Counted from the first letter of the stretch, positions 1 through 9,381 are shown. The stretch is DNA of 64,000 bases from Macrococcus capreoli (GCF_025628935.1 NZ_JAOTIS010000003.1:1-64000); one strand, 5' to 3'. The notes: generated by a model not told the origin, from the letters alone. Numbers and translations: made by a program.

Positions 1-58
1 TTTTTTGCAATTGAAACGTTTATCTGCAATCTATATTTTTTAAATATTTATAAAACAC

Positions 59-87
59 TTTACAATTCAGAAATGTTTCTGTAGAAT
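59..87 (+). promoter_or_regulatory. Probable sigma-A promoter of the lysine operon
   Basis: A -35 element TTTACA (59-64) and a -10 element TAGAAT (82-87) are separated by exactly 17 bases, which would start RNA near position 94, just upstream of the lysine riboswitch. The spacer holds the palindrome CAGAAA-TG-TTTCTG (68-81). The element match is seen directly; promoter activity is inferred. The first 58 bases are AT-rich and show nothing else I can name. Confidence 0.6.
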
Positions 88-108
88 GTAAATCATCAAC
101 TTAATAAA

Positions 109-279
109 TAAAGATGAGGCGCATCAATCATGAGTAAGTAATGTTAATTCTGCAAATGAATTACTGAAAGGGTGCGATGCCGAAATGTAGTATTTATTGC
201 AGTGAATACTATGTTGGATCCACAGGTTAAGAGCTATGGATTTGTCATTATTGAAAAATAATGGAGTGCATCGCTTGTA
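109..279 (+). promoter_or_regulatory. Lysine riboswitch (L box) in the lysC leader
   Basis: The leader carries hallmarks of the lysine-sensing riboswitch: the 5' GAGGCGCATC segment followed by AGTAA, the conserved GAAAGGGTGCGATGCCGAA block at 166-184, and the 3' closing segment GGAGTGCATCGCTT. It is followed directly by an intrinsic terminator and then lysC. In this class, lysine binding favours the terminator and shuts off aspartokinase and the downstream diaminopimelate genes. The outer boundaries are approximate because the P1 helix was judged by eye. Confidence 0.9.
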
Positions 280-287
280 TATAGATT

Positions 288-320
288 AACAAGTCCAGAT
301 GTCTCTGGGCTTGTTTTTTT
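288..320 (+). terminator. Riboswitch-controlled intrinsic terminator
   Basis: A 12-bp stem (288-299 with 304-315, one G-U pair) with loop TGTC runs into an uninterrupted T tract. It ends 36 bases before the lysC start and is the expected off-switch of the lysine riboswitch. Confidence 0.9.
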
Positions 321-356
321 GTTGTCGTGATGCCCCTACTTTCAGGAGGCGGATTA

Positions 357-1598
357 ATGTTAACAGAACCAAGGATTCAGACGAATCATCACAATCAACA
401 CATTAAAGTATTAAAATTTGGCGGTAGCTCAGTGGCTGACTTCGATAAAATCAAAGCTATCGCAGAATACCTCAAATCACGTACTTTACAACATGAAAAA
501 TTAGTCGTTGTCGTATCAGCCATGGGAAAAACGACCGATCAGTTATTAAATAATGCGACAACTTTATCAAAATCACCAAAAGATAGTGCACTGGCAATGT
601 TATTATCAACTGGTGAACAACAGACGATTGCATATCTTTCAATCATTCTTCAGGAAATTTCAGTTGAAGCAGTCGCACTAACTGGTGCACAAGCTGGTAT
701 AAAAACTGAAGGTCATCATTTAAAAAGTAAAATCCAAACCATCAATACAGATAAAATCAATCAATTATTCAATACGAAAGATATTATTATTATTGCAGGT
801 TTCCAGGGAATTAATAATAACGATGAATTAACGACACTCGGTCGAGGGGGCAGTGACACAACAGCTGTGGCCCTTGCATCAAGTCTAGGTGCGACGTGTG
901 AAATATACAGTGACGTATTAGGTGTTTATGGTACTGATCCACGTATTTATCCTGATACACAAAAGATTGATCAGTTAAGCTTCGAAGAGATGATGGAACT
1001 ATCATCTCTTGGTGCAGGCATTCTTGAGACAAGAAGTGTTGAAATTGCACTGAACCATAATACACCCATTTATACTGGAAAAACATTATCGACTGAGAAA
1101 GGAACATGGATTATGCCAACAGAACAAATTATTGAAAGAAAAGCCGTAACAGGCATCGCACTAGATAAAAATATGGATTACATCACACTATCCTATCCAA
1201 TGCATGACGCCAAGGTATTAAAAGCGATTTACAGTGCTTTAGAACAACAACAAATCAATATTGATATGATATCGCAAACTGTAAATAATGATGGGATGCA
1301 GCTTTCATTTACGATGAAAAATACAGAACAACAACAAATCAGTACCATCATTGAAGACTTAAAACAATCATACCCTGCCCTGCTCCATGAAACGACTTCA
1401 CATTATGCTAAAGTTTCAGTTGTCGGTTCTGGTATGAGAGATATGAGTGGCGTCGCAGCTAAAGTATTTACCACTTTAATTGAATCTGAAATCGCTTATT
1501 ATCAAGTTTCAACAAGCGAAATCAGTATTTCGGTTGTCGTTTCAGAGCAGAACGCTGAACGTGCAGTACAGACGTTATGCCAGCAATTTAATATATAA
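357..1598 (+). CDS. lysC: Aspartate kinase (first enzyme of the lysine pathway)
   Basis: Aspartokinase phosphorylates L-aspartate, the committed step toward diaminopimelate and lysine. The protein has 413 residues, normal for a monofunctional enzyme. The kinase signature KFGGSS is at residues 20-25, followed by a GRGGSDTTA nucleotide-binding stretch and two C-terminal ACT-type segments typical of lysine feedback control. The frame is open further upstream, with GTG at 327 and ATG at 330, but the ATG at 357 has AGGAGG seven bases before it and is the better start. It leads the eight-gene lysine operon and follows the riboswitch terminator. Confidence 0.96.
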   Translation: MLTEPRIQTNHHNQHIKVLKFGGSSVADFDKIKAIAEYLKSRTLQHEKLVVVVSAMGKTTDQLLNNATTLSKSPKDSALAMLLSTGEQQTIAYLSIILQEISVEAVALTGAQAGIKTEGHHLKSKIQTINTDKINQLFNTKDIIIIAGFQGINNNDELTTLGRGGSDTTAVALASSLGATCEIYSDVLGVYGTDPRIYPDTQKIDQLSFEEMMELSSLGAGILETRSVEIALNHNTPIYTGKTLSTEKGTWIMPTEQIIERKAVTGIALDKNMDYITLSYPMHDAKVLKAIYSALEQQQINIDMISQTVNNDGMQLSFTMKNTEQQQISTIIEDLKQSYPALLHETTSHYAKVSVVGSGMRDMSGVAAKVFTTLIESEIAYYQVSTSEISISVVVSEQNAERAVQTLCQQFNI

Positions 1599-1696
1599 AT
1601 TATTTAGATCATCCATTTTCACTTTAATTTAGTAAAGCATAAGGATACTATAGTATTAATTATCAAAATATTATGATTTTAAGGAGTGTTTACTTA

Positions 1697-2683
1697 ATGT
1701 ATAAAATTGCAGTCGTCGGTGCTACAGGACTAGTTGGACAAAAGATGCTTGAGGTAATAGAAAGAAAAAATATCCCTTATGACAGCTTAACGTTATTTAC
1801 TTCAGCGAGATCAGCAGGAAAAACTATCGACTTTCAAGGAAAGCAATACATTACAGAAGAATTAACAGAAGAAAAAGCAAACAAGAAGTATGATTTCGTC
1901 TTAATGAGTGCTGGAGGTACAACGAGTCTCAAATACTCACCTCTATTCGAAGCAGCAGGTAGTATCGTTATCGATAACTCTAGCGCTTTCAGAATGGAAC
2001 AAGATATTGATTTAATTGTACCTGAAGTGAATCACCCACAATTAAATAGAAAGATTATTGCAAATCCAAACTGCTCTACAATTCAGTCCGTTGTTCCTTT
2101 AAAGCCGCTTCAAGACCATTTCGGACTTAAACGTGTTGCATATACAACATATCAAGCCGTATCAGGTAGCGGTGTTGCCGGTCGTAATGATTTAATCAAT
2201 GGTGCAAAAGGTGAAGCGCCTACAAATTATCCTCACCCTATTTATAACAACGTATTACCGCATATTGATGTATTCCAGCCCACTGGCTATACAAAAGAAG
2301 AACAGAAAATGATTGATGAAACAAAAAAAATCTTGAACTTACCTGATTTAAAAGTAACTGCAACGTGCGTTCGAGTCCCGGTACAAGATTCACACTCTGT
2401 TGCGATCAATGTAACGTTAGACAAACCAGCAACAGTTGAAGCAATTCGTTCTTTATTCGAACAGACTGAAGGCGTTGTATTAGTAGATGATGTTGAGCAT
2501 AATCAATACCCTCTTGCCATTCATGCAACAGGTAAAGATGAAGTATTTGTCGGTAGAATTCGCGTTGATGAATCACTTGAGAATTCGTTCCACATTTGGT
2601 GTACGGCCGACAATTTATTAAAAGGTGCTGCACTAAACGCCGTTCAAATATTAGAACAAATCCATCAGCAAAATCATCTATAA
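1697..2683 (+). CDS. asd: Aspartate-semialdehyde dehydrogenase
   Basis: The enzyme reduces aspartyl phosphate to aspartate semialdehyde with NADPH, the second step of the aspartate pathway. The 328-residue protein opens with a Rossmann motif (VVGATGLVGQ) and has the active-site sequence NPNCSTIQ with the catalytic cysteine near residue 126. The start chosen is the ATG at 1697, preceded by AAGGAG at 1681; an in-frame ATG at 1673 lies before that ribosome-binding site and is rejected. About 100 bases separate it from lysC, without a clear terminator, so cotranscription is likely. Confidence 0.95.
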   Translation: MYKIAVVGATGLVGQKMLEVIERKNIPYDSLTLFTSARSAGKTIDFQGKQYITEELTEEKANKKYDFVLMSAGGTTSLKYSPLFEAAGSIVIDNSSAFRMEQDIDLIVPEVNHPQLNRKIIANPNCSTIQSVVPLKPLQDHFGLKRVAYTTYQAVSGSGVAGRNDLINGAKGEAPTNYPHPIYNNVLPHIDVFQPTGYTKEEQKMIDETKKILNLPDLKVTATCVRVPVQDSHSVAINVTLDKPATVEAIRSLFEQTEGVVLVDDVEHNQYPLAIHATGKDEVFVGRIRVDESLENSFHIWCTADNLLKGAALNAVQILEQIHQQNHL

Positions 2684-2718
2684 AAGAATGTTTATATTTC
2701 ATACAAGGAGTGTTATAT

Positions 2719-3606
2719 ATGACACAAGTACAATTTAATGGCACGGCAGTTGCAATTACGACCCCCTTTCTAAATTATGAAGTCGATTATGCAACGTTTG
2801 AACGCCATATTCAATTTCTGATCGATAATGATATACAAGCGATATTTGTCAATGGTACGACAGGAGAAGGTTCAACTTTAACAGAAGAAGAAAAACTAAA
2901 GCTCGTTGAAATTGCGATACGAACTGCTAACAAACGAGTGCCTATCATTGTTGGGACCGGCACTAATAATACTCAAGCAACCATCGATCATTCATTAAAG
3001 GTAAAAGCATTAGGTGCAGATGGCATTATGCTGATTACACCCTACTATAATAAAACGAATCAACGTGGCTTAATCCAACACTTTACAACCATCGCAGACA
3101 AAGTACAGTTACCAGTAGTACTCTATAATGTTCCAAGTCGAACAAATATGACGATTGAACCGGAAACTGTGGAAATACTTGCTCAACATCCATATATCTA
3201 TGCATTAAAAGATGCAACCGGTGATTTAGACTATACGCGTGCTGTGAAGTCACGTGTGCCTGAAGCCTTCAAACTTTATTGTGGCAATGATGATATTATC
3301 ATTCCATTTTATGCTGCAGGGGGCGACGGGGTAATCTCAGTGATTGCAAATGCGATTCCGAAAGAATTCCAGCAAATTTATACAACATTCAAAACAGAAC
3401 AGTCATTAGCAGAGCAGCAATTTAATGCGATTAACCCCCTACTGAATGCTTTATCTGTAGACATTAATCCAATGCCGATTAAAGCACTTGTCACACAAAT
3501 CGGCTTTGCGAATGGTGAGCTACGCTTACCACTTGTTCCATTATTAGATGAAGAGCAGCAGCATATTAAAAGTGTATATCAACAATTCAAAAGTCAGGTG
3601 ATCTAA
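2719..3606 (+). CDS. dapA: 4-hydroxy-tetrahydrodipicolinate synthase
   Basis: DapA condenses pyruvate with aspartate semialdehyde, the first reaction specific to diaminopimelate and lysine. The 295-residue TIM-barrel protein shows the family pattern NGTTGEGSTLT, the catalytic tyrosine region LYNVPSRTN, and the Schiff-base lysine in YALKDATGD (about residue 164). The frame is open 41 codons further upstream, but the ATG at 2719 has AAGGAG at good spacing. Its stop codon directly abuts the dapB start codon, which suggests translational coupling. Confidence 0.95.
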   Translation: MTQVQFNGTAVAITTPFLNYEVDYATFERHIQFLIDNDIQAIFVNGTTGEGSTLTEEEKLKLVEIAIRTANKRVPIIVGTGTNNTQATIDHSLKVKALGADGIMLITPYYNKTNQRGLIQHFTTIADKVQLPVVLYNVPSRTNMTIEPETVEILAQHPYIYALKDATGDLDYTRAVKSRVPEAFKLYCGNDDIIIPFYAAGGDGVISVIANAIPKEFQQIYTTFKTEQSLAEQQFNAINPLLNALSVDINPMPIKALVTQIGFANGELRLPLVPLLDEEQQHIKSVYQQFKSQVI

Positions 3607-4329
3607 TTGAAAATATTACTCGCAGGATACGGTGCAATGAATGAACGTGTTGCACATTTAGCAAATGCTCGTGGTCATGAAATATCTGGTATCATACTAT
3701 CTCGTAAAACGGATAAGTCATATCCTTATCCAACCTATTTAGTCAATGAAACAATTCCTGATGTAGATGTTATTATTGATTTTTCGAATCCAGCAATAAC
3801 ATTACCGCTGATTCAAAGTGAAGTTAATATACCACTTGTAATCGCTACAACAGGAAAAAAAGAAGAAATCATTCAAAGCTTAAAGACTAAAGCTAACAGT
3901 GTACCTGTTTTCTTTAGTGCAAACATGAGTTATGGTGTGCATATACTAACTGAACTCATTCAATATGCAGTGCCCCTATTACAAGATTATGATATTGAAC
4001 TCATTGAACGTCATCATAACAAGAAAGTGGATGGACCAAGTGGTACATTAGTGAAACTGCTCGATGCCATCCAGAAAAAAAGGAAGCTACATCCAGTAAC
4101 CGATCGTACAAATGTAGATAAAGCGCGTGAGGCAGATGACGTAGGTATTAGCGTCGTGCGTGGAGGTACGATTACGGGAGAACACGAAGTATTATTTGCA
4201 GGACACGATGAAACAATTCAAATTATTCATCGTGCACAAAGTAAAGATATCTTTGCAAATGGGGCAATTGATGTTGCAGAAAAATTGATCAATCAACCAA
4301 ACGGTTATTTTACATTTGATAATCTATAA
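3607..4329 (+). CDS. dapB: 4-hydroxy-tetrahydrodipicolinate reductase
   Basis: DapB reduces the DapA product to tetrahydrodipicolinate with NAD(P)H. The 240-residue protein begins with a dinucleotide-binding segment ([13 protein letters not shown]) and carries the signature [14 protein letters not shown], with the catalytic histidines and lysine. The start is TTG, immediately after the dapA stop, with AGGTGA at the end of dapA serving as ribosome-binding site. The N-terminal methionine and short loop resemble the compact staphylococcal form rather than the enterobacterial one. Confidence 0.94.
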   Translation: MKILLAGYGAMNERVAHLANARGHEISGIILSRKTDKSYPYPTYLVNETIPDVDVIIDFSNPAITLPLIQSEVNIPLVIATTGKKEEIIQSLKTKANSVPVFFSANMSYGVHILTELIQYAVPLLQDYDIELIERHHNKKVDGPSGTLVKLLDAIQKKRKLHPVTDRTNVDKAREADDVGISVVRGGTITGEHEVLFAGHDETIQIIHRAQSKDIFANGAIDVAEKLINQPNGYFTFDNL

Positions 4330-4377
4330 TTTAACTCATCAAAAGAATCGAAGAAAAGAGAAAATGGAGGTCAAACA

Positions 4378-5094
4378 ATGAGAGATTTAACTGCACAAGA
4401 AATTATTCAATATATAAGTGAATCCAAAAAACAAACACCTGTAAAAGTATATGCCAATGGTCATTTTGACGATATAACTTTCCCTGATACATTAAAAGTA
4501 TTTGGCTGCAGTCAATCTAAAACGATATTTGGTGATTTAGCAGACTGGGAAGCATTTTACGAGCGTCACGAAGCAAATATAACAGATGTTGAAGTGGAAT
4601 ATGACCGACGTAATTCGGCCATTCCATTAATTGACCAACGTTATATCAATGCACGTATCGAGCCAGGTGCATTCATTCGTGAACATGCGGTCATTGAAGA
4701 TAATGCGGTTGTTATGATGGGTGCGACAATCAATATCGGTGCTGTTGTCGGAGAAGGCACAATGATTGATATGAACGCAGTATTAGGCGGCCGTGCAACG
4801 ACTGGTAAGAATGTCCATGTCGGTGCTGGTGCTGTGCTTGCTGGTGTTATTGAACCCCCAAGTGCAGATCCGGTTGTTATTGAAGATGATGTATTAATCG
4901 GTGCCAACGCTGTGATATTAGAAGGTGTACGTGTCGGACGTGGTGCAGTTGTTGCAGCAGGGAGTATCGTTACGGAAGACGTCCCTGCTGGTACTGTTGT
5001 TGCAGGCGTCCCTGCGCGCGTCATTAAACAAGCATCTGAAGTTGAAGGTTCAAAAATAGAGATTGTATCTGCATTAAGACAACTCAATCAATAG
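4378..5094 (+). CDS. dapH: Tetrahydrodipicolinate N-acetyltransferase (DapH; often labelled DapD)
   Basis: This enzyme acetylates tetrahydrodipicolinate from acetyl-CoA, so the organism uses the acetylated diaminopimelate branch found in Bacillus and Staphylococcus. The 238-residue protein has an N-terminal alpha/beta part and then a left-handed beta-helix built from hexapeptide repeats (for example [22 protein letters not shown]). GGAGG precedes the ATG. The aminotransferase needed next in this branch is not in the operon. A terminator-like hairpin follows at once. Confidence 0.93.
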   Translation: MRDLTAQEIIQYISESKKQTPVKVYANGHFDDITFPDTLKVFGCSQSKTIFGDLADWEAFYERHEANITDVEVEYDRRNSAIPLIDQRYINARIEPGAFIREHAVIEDNAVVMMGATINIGAVVGEGTMIDMNAVLGGRATTGKNVHVGAGAVLAGVIEPPSADPVVIEDDVLIGANAVILEGVRVGRGAVVAAGSIVTEDVPAGTVVAGVPARVIKQASEVEGSKIEIVSALRQLNQ

Positions 5095-5098
5095 TTTA

Positions 5099-5125
5099 AA
5101 GCTGATAATTATCAGCTTTTCTTTT
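5099..5125 (+). terminator. Terminator-like hairpin inside the lysine operon
   Basis: A perfect palindrome at 5099-5118 (AAGCTGATAA/TTATCAGCTT) is followed by TTCTTTTT. It lies between dapH and the deacetylase gene, 26 bases before the next start codon. It may lower transcription of the distal genes or protect the upstream message end; the sequence does not decide which. Confidence 0.6.
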
Positions 5126-5150
5126 TATCAAAAGTATTTGAGGTGAAACA

Positions 5151-6317
5151 ATGGTATGTATTGAAGAAATAACTGATATAAGAAGACATTTGCATCAACA
5201 TCCTGAACTCAGTTTACAGGAATATGAAACGACACGTTTTATTATTGATCATTTAGAAAAGCTAAATGTTGAGTACTTTACGCCGCTTGACACTGGTGTC
5301 ATTGCATTCATTAGAGGAAATGCTGAACAGACGATTGCTTTTCGTGCTGACATTGATGCTTTACCAATCGATGAGCACAATGACGTATCCTTCAAATCAA
5401 ATGTACCCAATGTTATGCATGCTTGTGGTCATGATGGTCATACGACAATGCTACTCGCACTGATGAAAGAAGTGAAACAGTTAAGTGAACAACATTCGCT
5501 TCACTATAATTACATGTTCATTTTCCAGCCATCTGAAGAAGCAAATGCCGGCGCAAATTTACTCATTCGAAATTTTGACTTTAGCCCATATAACATTCAA
5601 GCGATATACGGTATTCATATGATGCCCGATAACCCAGAAGGTGAAATTGCTTATCGCAGTAATGAAATTACTGCGAGTGCAACAGAATATCGCTTTTACA
5701 TTGATGGAAAGAGCGCACATGTTGCGAATAAAGAACAAGGTTATGCTGCAAGTAATGCGTTAATCCAAATACTCAATCAAGTGAGTACGCTGCAACAATT
5801 CTATTTACCAGGGCTCAATAGAAATATAGTACATATTGGTAAGTTTAATGCCGGTGAAGCGATTAACACTGTCCCATCGACGGGTTATTTAGAAGGCACG
5901 ATTAGAACATATAGTGCGCATGATTTGGATATCGTAAAAACAAAAATGACTGAAATGGCAAAGGGTATTGCAATGACAACGGGCTGCCAGGTAGAGGTTG
6001 CTTTCACTGAAGGTTATCCTCCGACAATCAATCATGAAACTTTAGAACAACGCGTCATCAGTGCCATCAATGATGCGCAGATAACACCCGTTCATAACGA
6101 TCTACCCTATTTGTTCGGTGAGGATTTTTCATTTTATGCTAAAGTTGCGCCAACGTATTTCGTCTTTCTGGGTTGTCGCAATAAGGACAAAGGTTACATC
6201 CATGGCTTACATCACAATCAATTTAATTTTGATGAGAAAGTATTAATCAATGGTATCAACTATTACTTATCATTAGTGAGGAGTTACGAACATGAGCGCA
6301 AAATGGGAAATCAATAA
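5151..6317 (+). CDS. N-acetyldiaminopimelate deacetylase (M20 amidohydrolase)
   Basis: The protein belongs to the M20 metallopeptidase/amidohydrolase family. Its place after dapH indicates that it removes acetate from N-acetyl-LL-diaminopimelate. The 388-residue sequence shows the metal-site motif HACGHDGHTTM, the catalytic EEANAG segment, a dimerisation domain in the middle, and FGEDFSFY near the end. GAGGTGA lies before the ATG. The last 26 bases overlap the start of alr. Databases often call such proteins hippurate hydrolase or HipO; the operon makes the lysine role much more likely. Confidence 0.9.
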   Translation: MVCIEEITDIRRHLHQHPELSLQEYETTRFIIDHLEKLNVEYFTPLDTGVIAFIRGNAEQTIAFRADIDALPIDEHNDVSFKSNVPNVMHACGHDGHTTMLLALMKEVKQLSEQHSLHYNYMFIFQPSEEANAGANLLIRNFDFSPYNIQAIYGIHMMPDNPEGEIAYRSNEITASATEYRFYIDGKSAHVANKEQGYAASNALIQILNQVSTLQQFYLPGLNRNIVHIGKFNAGEAINTVPSTGYLEGTIRTYSAHDLDIVKTKMTEMAKGIAMTTGCQVEVAFTEGYPPTINHETLEQRVISAINDAQITPVHNDLPYLFGEDFSFYAKVAPTYFVFLGCRNKDKGYIHGLHHNQFNFDEKVLINGINYYLSLVRSYEHERKMGNQ

Positions 6318-7356
6318 AACACGATTCACTGAAAATATCCGCAATGTCATCAAAGATTACCCTGTTATCGCAGTTATCAAGAATAACGCATACAATTTCG
6401 GACTGGAATTTACAATGGATTGTATGACAGCATGTGGCATTAACTACTTTAGTACAACAAGCCTTGAGGAGGCTATAATGATCAGACGCCTCAAGGCAGA
6501 TTGTAATATCTTCTTAATGAATCCAACGACTGAATTCGATACATTAAGAGCGTATAACATTGAAATGACACTTCCCTCACCTGAATTCTATGAACAATAT
6601 AAGCATAACCTTGACGGCATCACTGTTCATCTCGAATTTGAAAATCTATTACATCGCTCCGGCTTTAAAACTTTAAAGTGCTTGCAAGCTTTCATTCAAC
6701 ACTATCAGGTAAGTGAAAGTAATATGCATATTAAAGGATTATGGACGCATTTCGGTTATGCCGACGAATTTGAAGTCGATGACTATCACCATGAACGCCA
6801 AACATGGCTGGATGTAGTGCATCATTTAACAGCATTACATAATTTTGAGGTGATTCATGCACAAAATAGTGCCAGTTATATGCGTGAAGAAGGATTATTA
6901 GATGCACATACGCACTTACGACTCGGTATCATATTATTTGGTGCCCGTCCTTATGCAAGTTTACCGCCTTCCACTACTGAACAAGCGCTACGCATTTCAA
7001 GTCATGTGATACAAATAAGAAAAATCAAACAAGATGAATCTGCAGGATATAGTTTTGCGTTTACTGCACTCAAAGACACACGCCTTGCAGTTATTGCTAT
7101 CGGATATGGCGACGGTATCCTTAGAACACGCGCAAAGCATGATTGCATGATTAACGGGAAAAGATATCCAATTAAAGCGCTCATGATGAGTCATATGTTC
7201 GTCGAAGTCGATGAAACCGTTCAACCTAATGATACAGTCTATATTTATCATGAAGCTATGCGCATCGATGAATATACATTTAAAGGTGTCGGCGCAAATT
7301 CAGAACAATTATCTGCATTGAACCATCATACTTTACTTACGGAGGTTACAGCATGA
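6292..7356 (+). CDS. alr: Alanine racemase-family protein of the lysine operon (Alr2 type)
   Basis: This is a PLP-dependent fold-type III protein of 354 residues. The cofactor lysine lies in VIKNNAYNFG near residue 30, and the second half has IGYGDG and the tyrosine motif AGYSFAF. The canonical segment with Met-Asp-Gln after the YGDG region is replaced by MMSHMF, as expected for the divergent second alanine racemase of staphylococci. It overlaps the deacetylase gene by 26 bases and lysA by 4, so it is an integral part of the lysine operon. D-alanine supply for cell-wall precursors is the likely job, although another substrate cannot be excluded. Confidence 0.85.
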   Translation: MSAKWEINKTRFTENIRNVIKDYPVIAVIKNNAYNFGLEFTMDCMTACGINYFSTTSLEEAIMIRRLKADCNIFLMNPTTEFDTLRAYNIEMTLPSPEFYEQYKHNLDGITVHLEFENLLHRSGFKTLKCLQAFIQHYQVSESNMHIKGLWTHFGYADEFEVDDYHHERQTWLDVVHHLTALHNFEVIHAQNSASYMREEGLLDAHTHLRLGIILFGARPYASLPPSTTEQALRISSHVIQIRKIKQDESAGYSFAFTALKDTRLAVIAIGYGDGILRTRAKHDCMINGKRYPIKALMMSHMFVEVDETVQPNDTVYIYHEAMRIDEYTFKGVGANSEQLSALNHHTLLTEVTA

Positions 7357-8624
7357 ATATAACGAGAGAAAATGGTGTAATGACATTACATGGTCATTCA
7401 CTGATTGATATTAAAAATAAATATGGGACACCCCTATTTGTATATGATGAAGCATTGATTAGAAATCAATGTCGTAGATTTCATACAGCGCTTCAACAAT
7501 CCGGTTTAAACTATACAATATCTTATGCATCAAAAGCATTTACTTCTATTCAGCTATTTAAACTTATGCAGGAAGAAAATATGGGATTAGATGTTGTTTC
7601 TGAAGGTGAGTTATTTACCGCGCTTACAGCACAATTTAATCCTGGTCGCATTCACTTTCACGGTAATAATAAAACAAAACGTGAAATTCAGTATGCTATT
7701 GAAGCGGGCGTAGAATACTTTGTAATAGATGCATTAGATGAAATTGAACGCATTAATGATATTGCGAATCAACAAGGTAAATCCGTAAAAGCAGTACTTC
7801 GTGTTAACCCTGGCGTAGAAGCACACACACATGAATTCATTCAGACAGGTCAGGAAGATAGTAAGTTCGGATTAAGTATAAAACACGGACTTGCGCTTCA
7901 AGGCATACAGCAAATTATCGCATCTTCAAACATTGAATTTCATGGCATCCATTTTCATATCGGGTCTCAAATTTTTGAATCAACCGGCACAATAGAAACG
8001 ATTCAAATCGTAATTCAGTGGTTAAAAGAACATCAAATTGATATTAAAGTATTGAATATCGGCGGTGGTTTTAGTATTCGCTACACATCAGACGACATCA
8101 GTTATCCGATTGAAGATGGCATTAAATCCATTACAGAGACATTGATAGCAACATGTGAAAGTCATGATTACCCTATCCCTGAAATTTCGTTAGAACCTGG
8201 TCGTTCTATTGTTGGCGAAGCGGGTATGACGCTTTATGAAGTGGGGACCATAAAATCGATACCTGGAATTAATAAATATATTTCAATCGATGGTGGAATG
8301 AGTGATCATATCAGAACAGCACTTTATAATGCACAGTATGAAGTTGAACTCGTTGATCGCGAAGAACACGAACTTGAAACCGTTACTGTTGCCGGTAAGC
8401 TGTGTGAATCAGGTGATATTATCGCACGTAATATCAGCTTACCTCAATCAATTAAAAGCGGTGATACACTTTGTGTGAAATCAACTGGAGCATACCATTA
8501 TTCAATGGCTTCAAATTACAATCAAATGCTTAAACCGGCAGTTGTCTTTGTGTCTGACAAAGGCGTTCGTAAAGTTATTAAAAGACAATCGCCGGATCAT
8601 TTAATCGCTAATGAAATATTATAA
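7353..8624 (+). CDS. lysA: Diaminopimelate decarboxylase
   Basis: LysA decarboxylates meso-diaminopimelate to L-lysine, the last step of the pathway. The 423-residue PLP protein has the cofactor lysine in YASKAF (Lys61), the substrate helix GVEAHTHEFIQTGQEDSKFG, the glycine-rich GGGFSI phosphate loop and the catalytic cysteine motif CESGDI. Its ATG overlaps the alr stop as ATGA. It ends the operon and is followed by a strong hairpin. Confidence 0.95.
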   Translation: MNITRENGVMTLHGHSLIDIKNKYGTPLFVYDEALIRNQCRRFHTALQQSGLNYTISYASKAFTSIQLFKLMQEENMGLDVVSEGELFTALTAQFNPGRIHFHGNNKTKREIQYAIEAGVEYFVIDALDEIERINDIANQQGKSVKAVLRVNPGVEAHTHEFIQTGQEDSKFGLSIKHGLALQGIQQIIASSNIEFHGIHFHIGSQIFESTGTIETIQIVIQWLKEHQIDIKVLNIGGGFSIRYTSDDISYPIEDGIKSITETLIATCESHDYPIPEISLEPGRSIVGEAGMTLYEVGTIKSIPGINKYISIDGGMSDHIRTALYNAQYEVELVDREEHELETVTVAGKLCESGDIIARNISLPQSIKSGDTLCVKSTGAYHYSMASNYNQMLKPAVVFVSDKGVRKVIKRQSPDHLIANEIL

Positions 8625-8627
8625 AAA

Positions 8628-8662
8628 AGAAGGACACCCTGGAATTTCCAGGGTGTCCTTCT
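8628..8662. terminator. Strong hairpin between convergent lysA and cspA
   Basis: A perfect 16-bp stem (8628-8643 with 8647-8662) has a 3-base loop. The T tract is on the minus strand (six T after the stem when read toward lysA), so it is a classical intrinsic terminator for cspA. For lysA it offers a strong hairpin without a U tail, perhaps protecting the message end. Confidence 0.85.
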
Positions 8663-8692
8663 AACGTGCATATATAATTTCTTGCATTAAAA

Positions 8693-8893
8693 TTATAATT
8701 TTACAACGTTTGCAGCTTGTGGTCCACGGTCGCCTTCAACCACTTCGAATTCCACTGCTTGTCCTTCTTCTAATGATTTGTATCCTTCTTGATTAATCGC
8801 TGAGAAGTGTACGAATACGTCGTTTTCTCCTTCGATTTCAATGAATCCAAATCCTTTTTCTGCGTTAAACCATTTTACTGTACCTTGTTTCAT
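8693..8893 (-). CDS. cspA: Cold-shock protein, single CSD domain
   Basis: CspA is a small single-stranded nucleic-acid-binding beta-barrel acting as an RNA chaperone. The 66-residue protein has RNP1 (KGFGFI) and RNP2 (VFVHF) in the expected places and is standard length. The frame is open six codons upstream, but the ATG at 8893 has GGAGG seven to eight bases before it. It stands alone, with its own promoter, a leader of about 50 bases and a terminator. Confidence 0.97.
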   Translation of the reverse strand: MKQGTVKWFNAEKGFGFIEIEGENDVFVHFSAINQEGYKSLEEGQAVEFEVVEGDRGPQAANVVKL

Positions 8894-8951
8894 AATTAGA
8901 AACCTCCACACTATAAAAATTCAATATGTGTAATTCATATTGCTATAAATT

Positions 8952-8980
8952 ATTATAAAATACCGTTATTCATAAAGCAA
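8952..8980 (-). promoter_or_regulatory. cspA promoter and structured leader
   Basis: On the minus strand a -35 TTGCTT (8975-8980) and a perfect -10 TATAAT (8952-8957) are 17 bases apart. RNA would start near 8945 and give a leader of about 52 bases. The leader contains a 7-bp inverted repeat (8922-8928 with 8936-8942), a candidate temperature-sensitive structure. The promoter is a good match; the regulation is inferred. The rest of the stretch up to 9078 is AT-rich with no other feature. Confidence 0.65.
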
Positions 8981-9078
8981 TACAATATTCTGTAAATTAA
9001 AAACATTTCACAAAATTTACTTTGCTGTAATATATGTAATTAAATGAATACGATTCAATATGATATAGTAAATTAATG

Positions 9079-9381
9079 CTATATTAATTCGTATGGATAT
9101 ACAACACCATCATTTAAGAAAATTACGCTATGAAATATTTGAACATCTTCATCACATGCTTCGCAAAATTCAATCTCACAATTATTATAAAAAGCATGGA
9201 TATAATACTGACCTGTAATTTCATTACAAAATCTTGCTCTTAACGTGTTGATTTGCTGTTGGTAATAACGTTGCGCGTCATACAATAATTCAAATGTTTG
9301 AATATCAGTTGCTTGATCTCTATAGCCTTCAAAAAGCCACCAACCTTCATAATCTGCTCTAATCGTAATAATCTCGTACAT
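9079..9381 (-). CDS. DUF1033 family protein
   Basis: This is a small soluble protein of 100 residues with an acidic, aromatic-rich sequence beginning MYEIITIRADYEGWWLFEGY. It matches the conserved Firmicute family DUF1033 as I remember it. Its function is unknown, and I see no catalytic motif, signal peptide or membrane segment. The longer open frame adds 17 residues, but GAGGTGAG lies directly before the ATG at 9381, which fixes the start. It is transcribed divergently from acyP. Confidence 0.75.
   Translation of the reverse strand: MYEIITIRADYEGWWLFEGYRDQATDIQTFELLYDAQRYYQQQINTLRARFCNEITGQYYIHAFYNNCEIEFCEACDEDVQIFHSVIFLNDGVVYPYELI

Noticed and set aside
327-356. Longer lysC start (GTG 327 or ATG 330)
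   Set aside because: They lie inside the segment that carries the AGGAGG site for ATG 357 and have no site of their own.
4641-5087. 148-codon open frame on the minus strand opposite dapH
   Set aside because: It mirrors the hexapeptide-repeat coding of dapH, has no ribosome-binding site and gives a low-complexity Thr/Ala/Pro protein.
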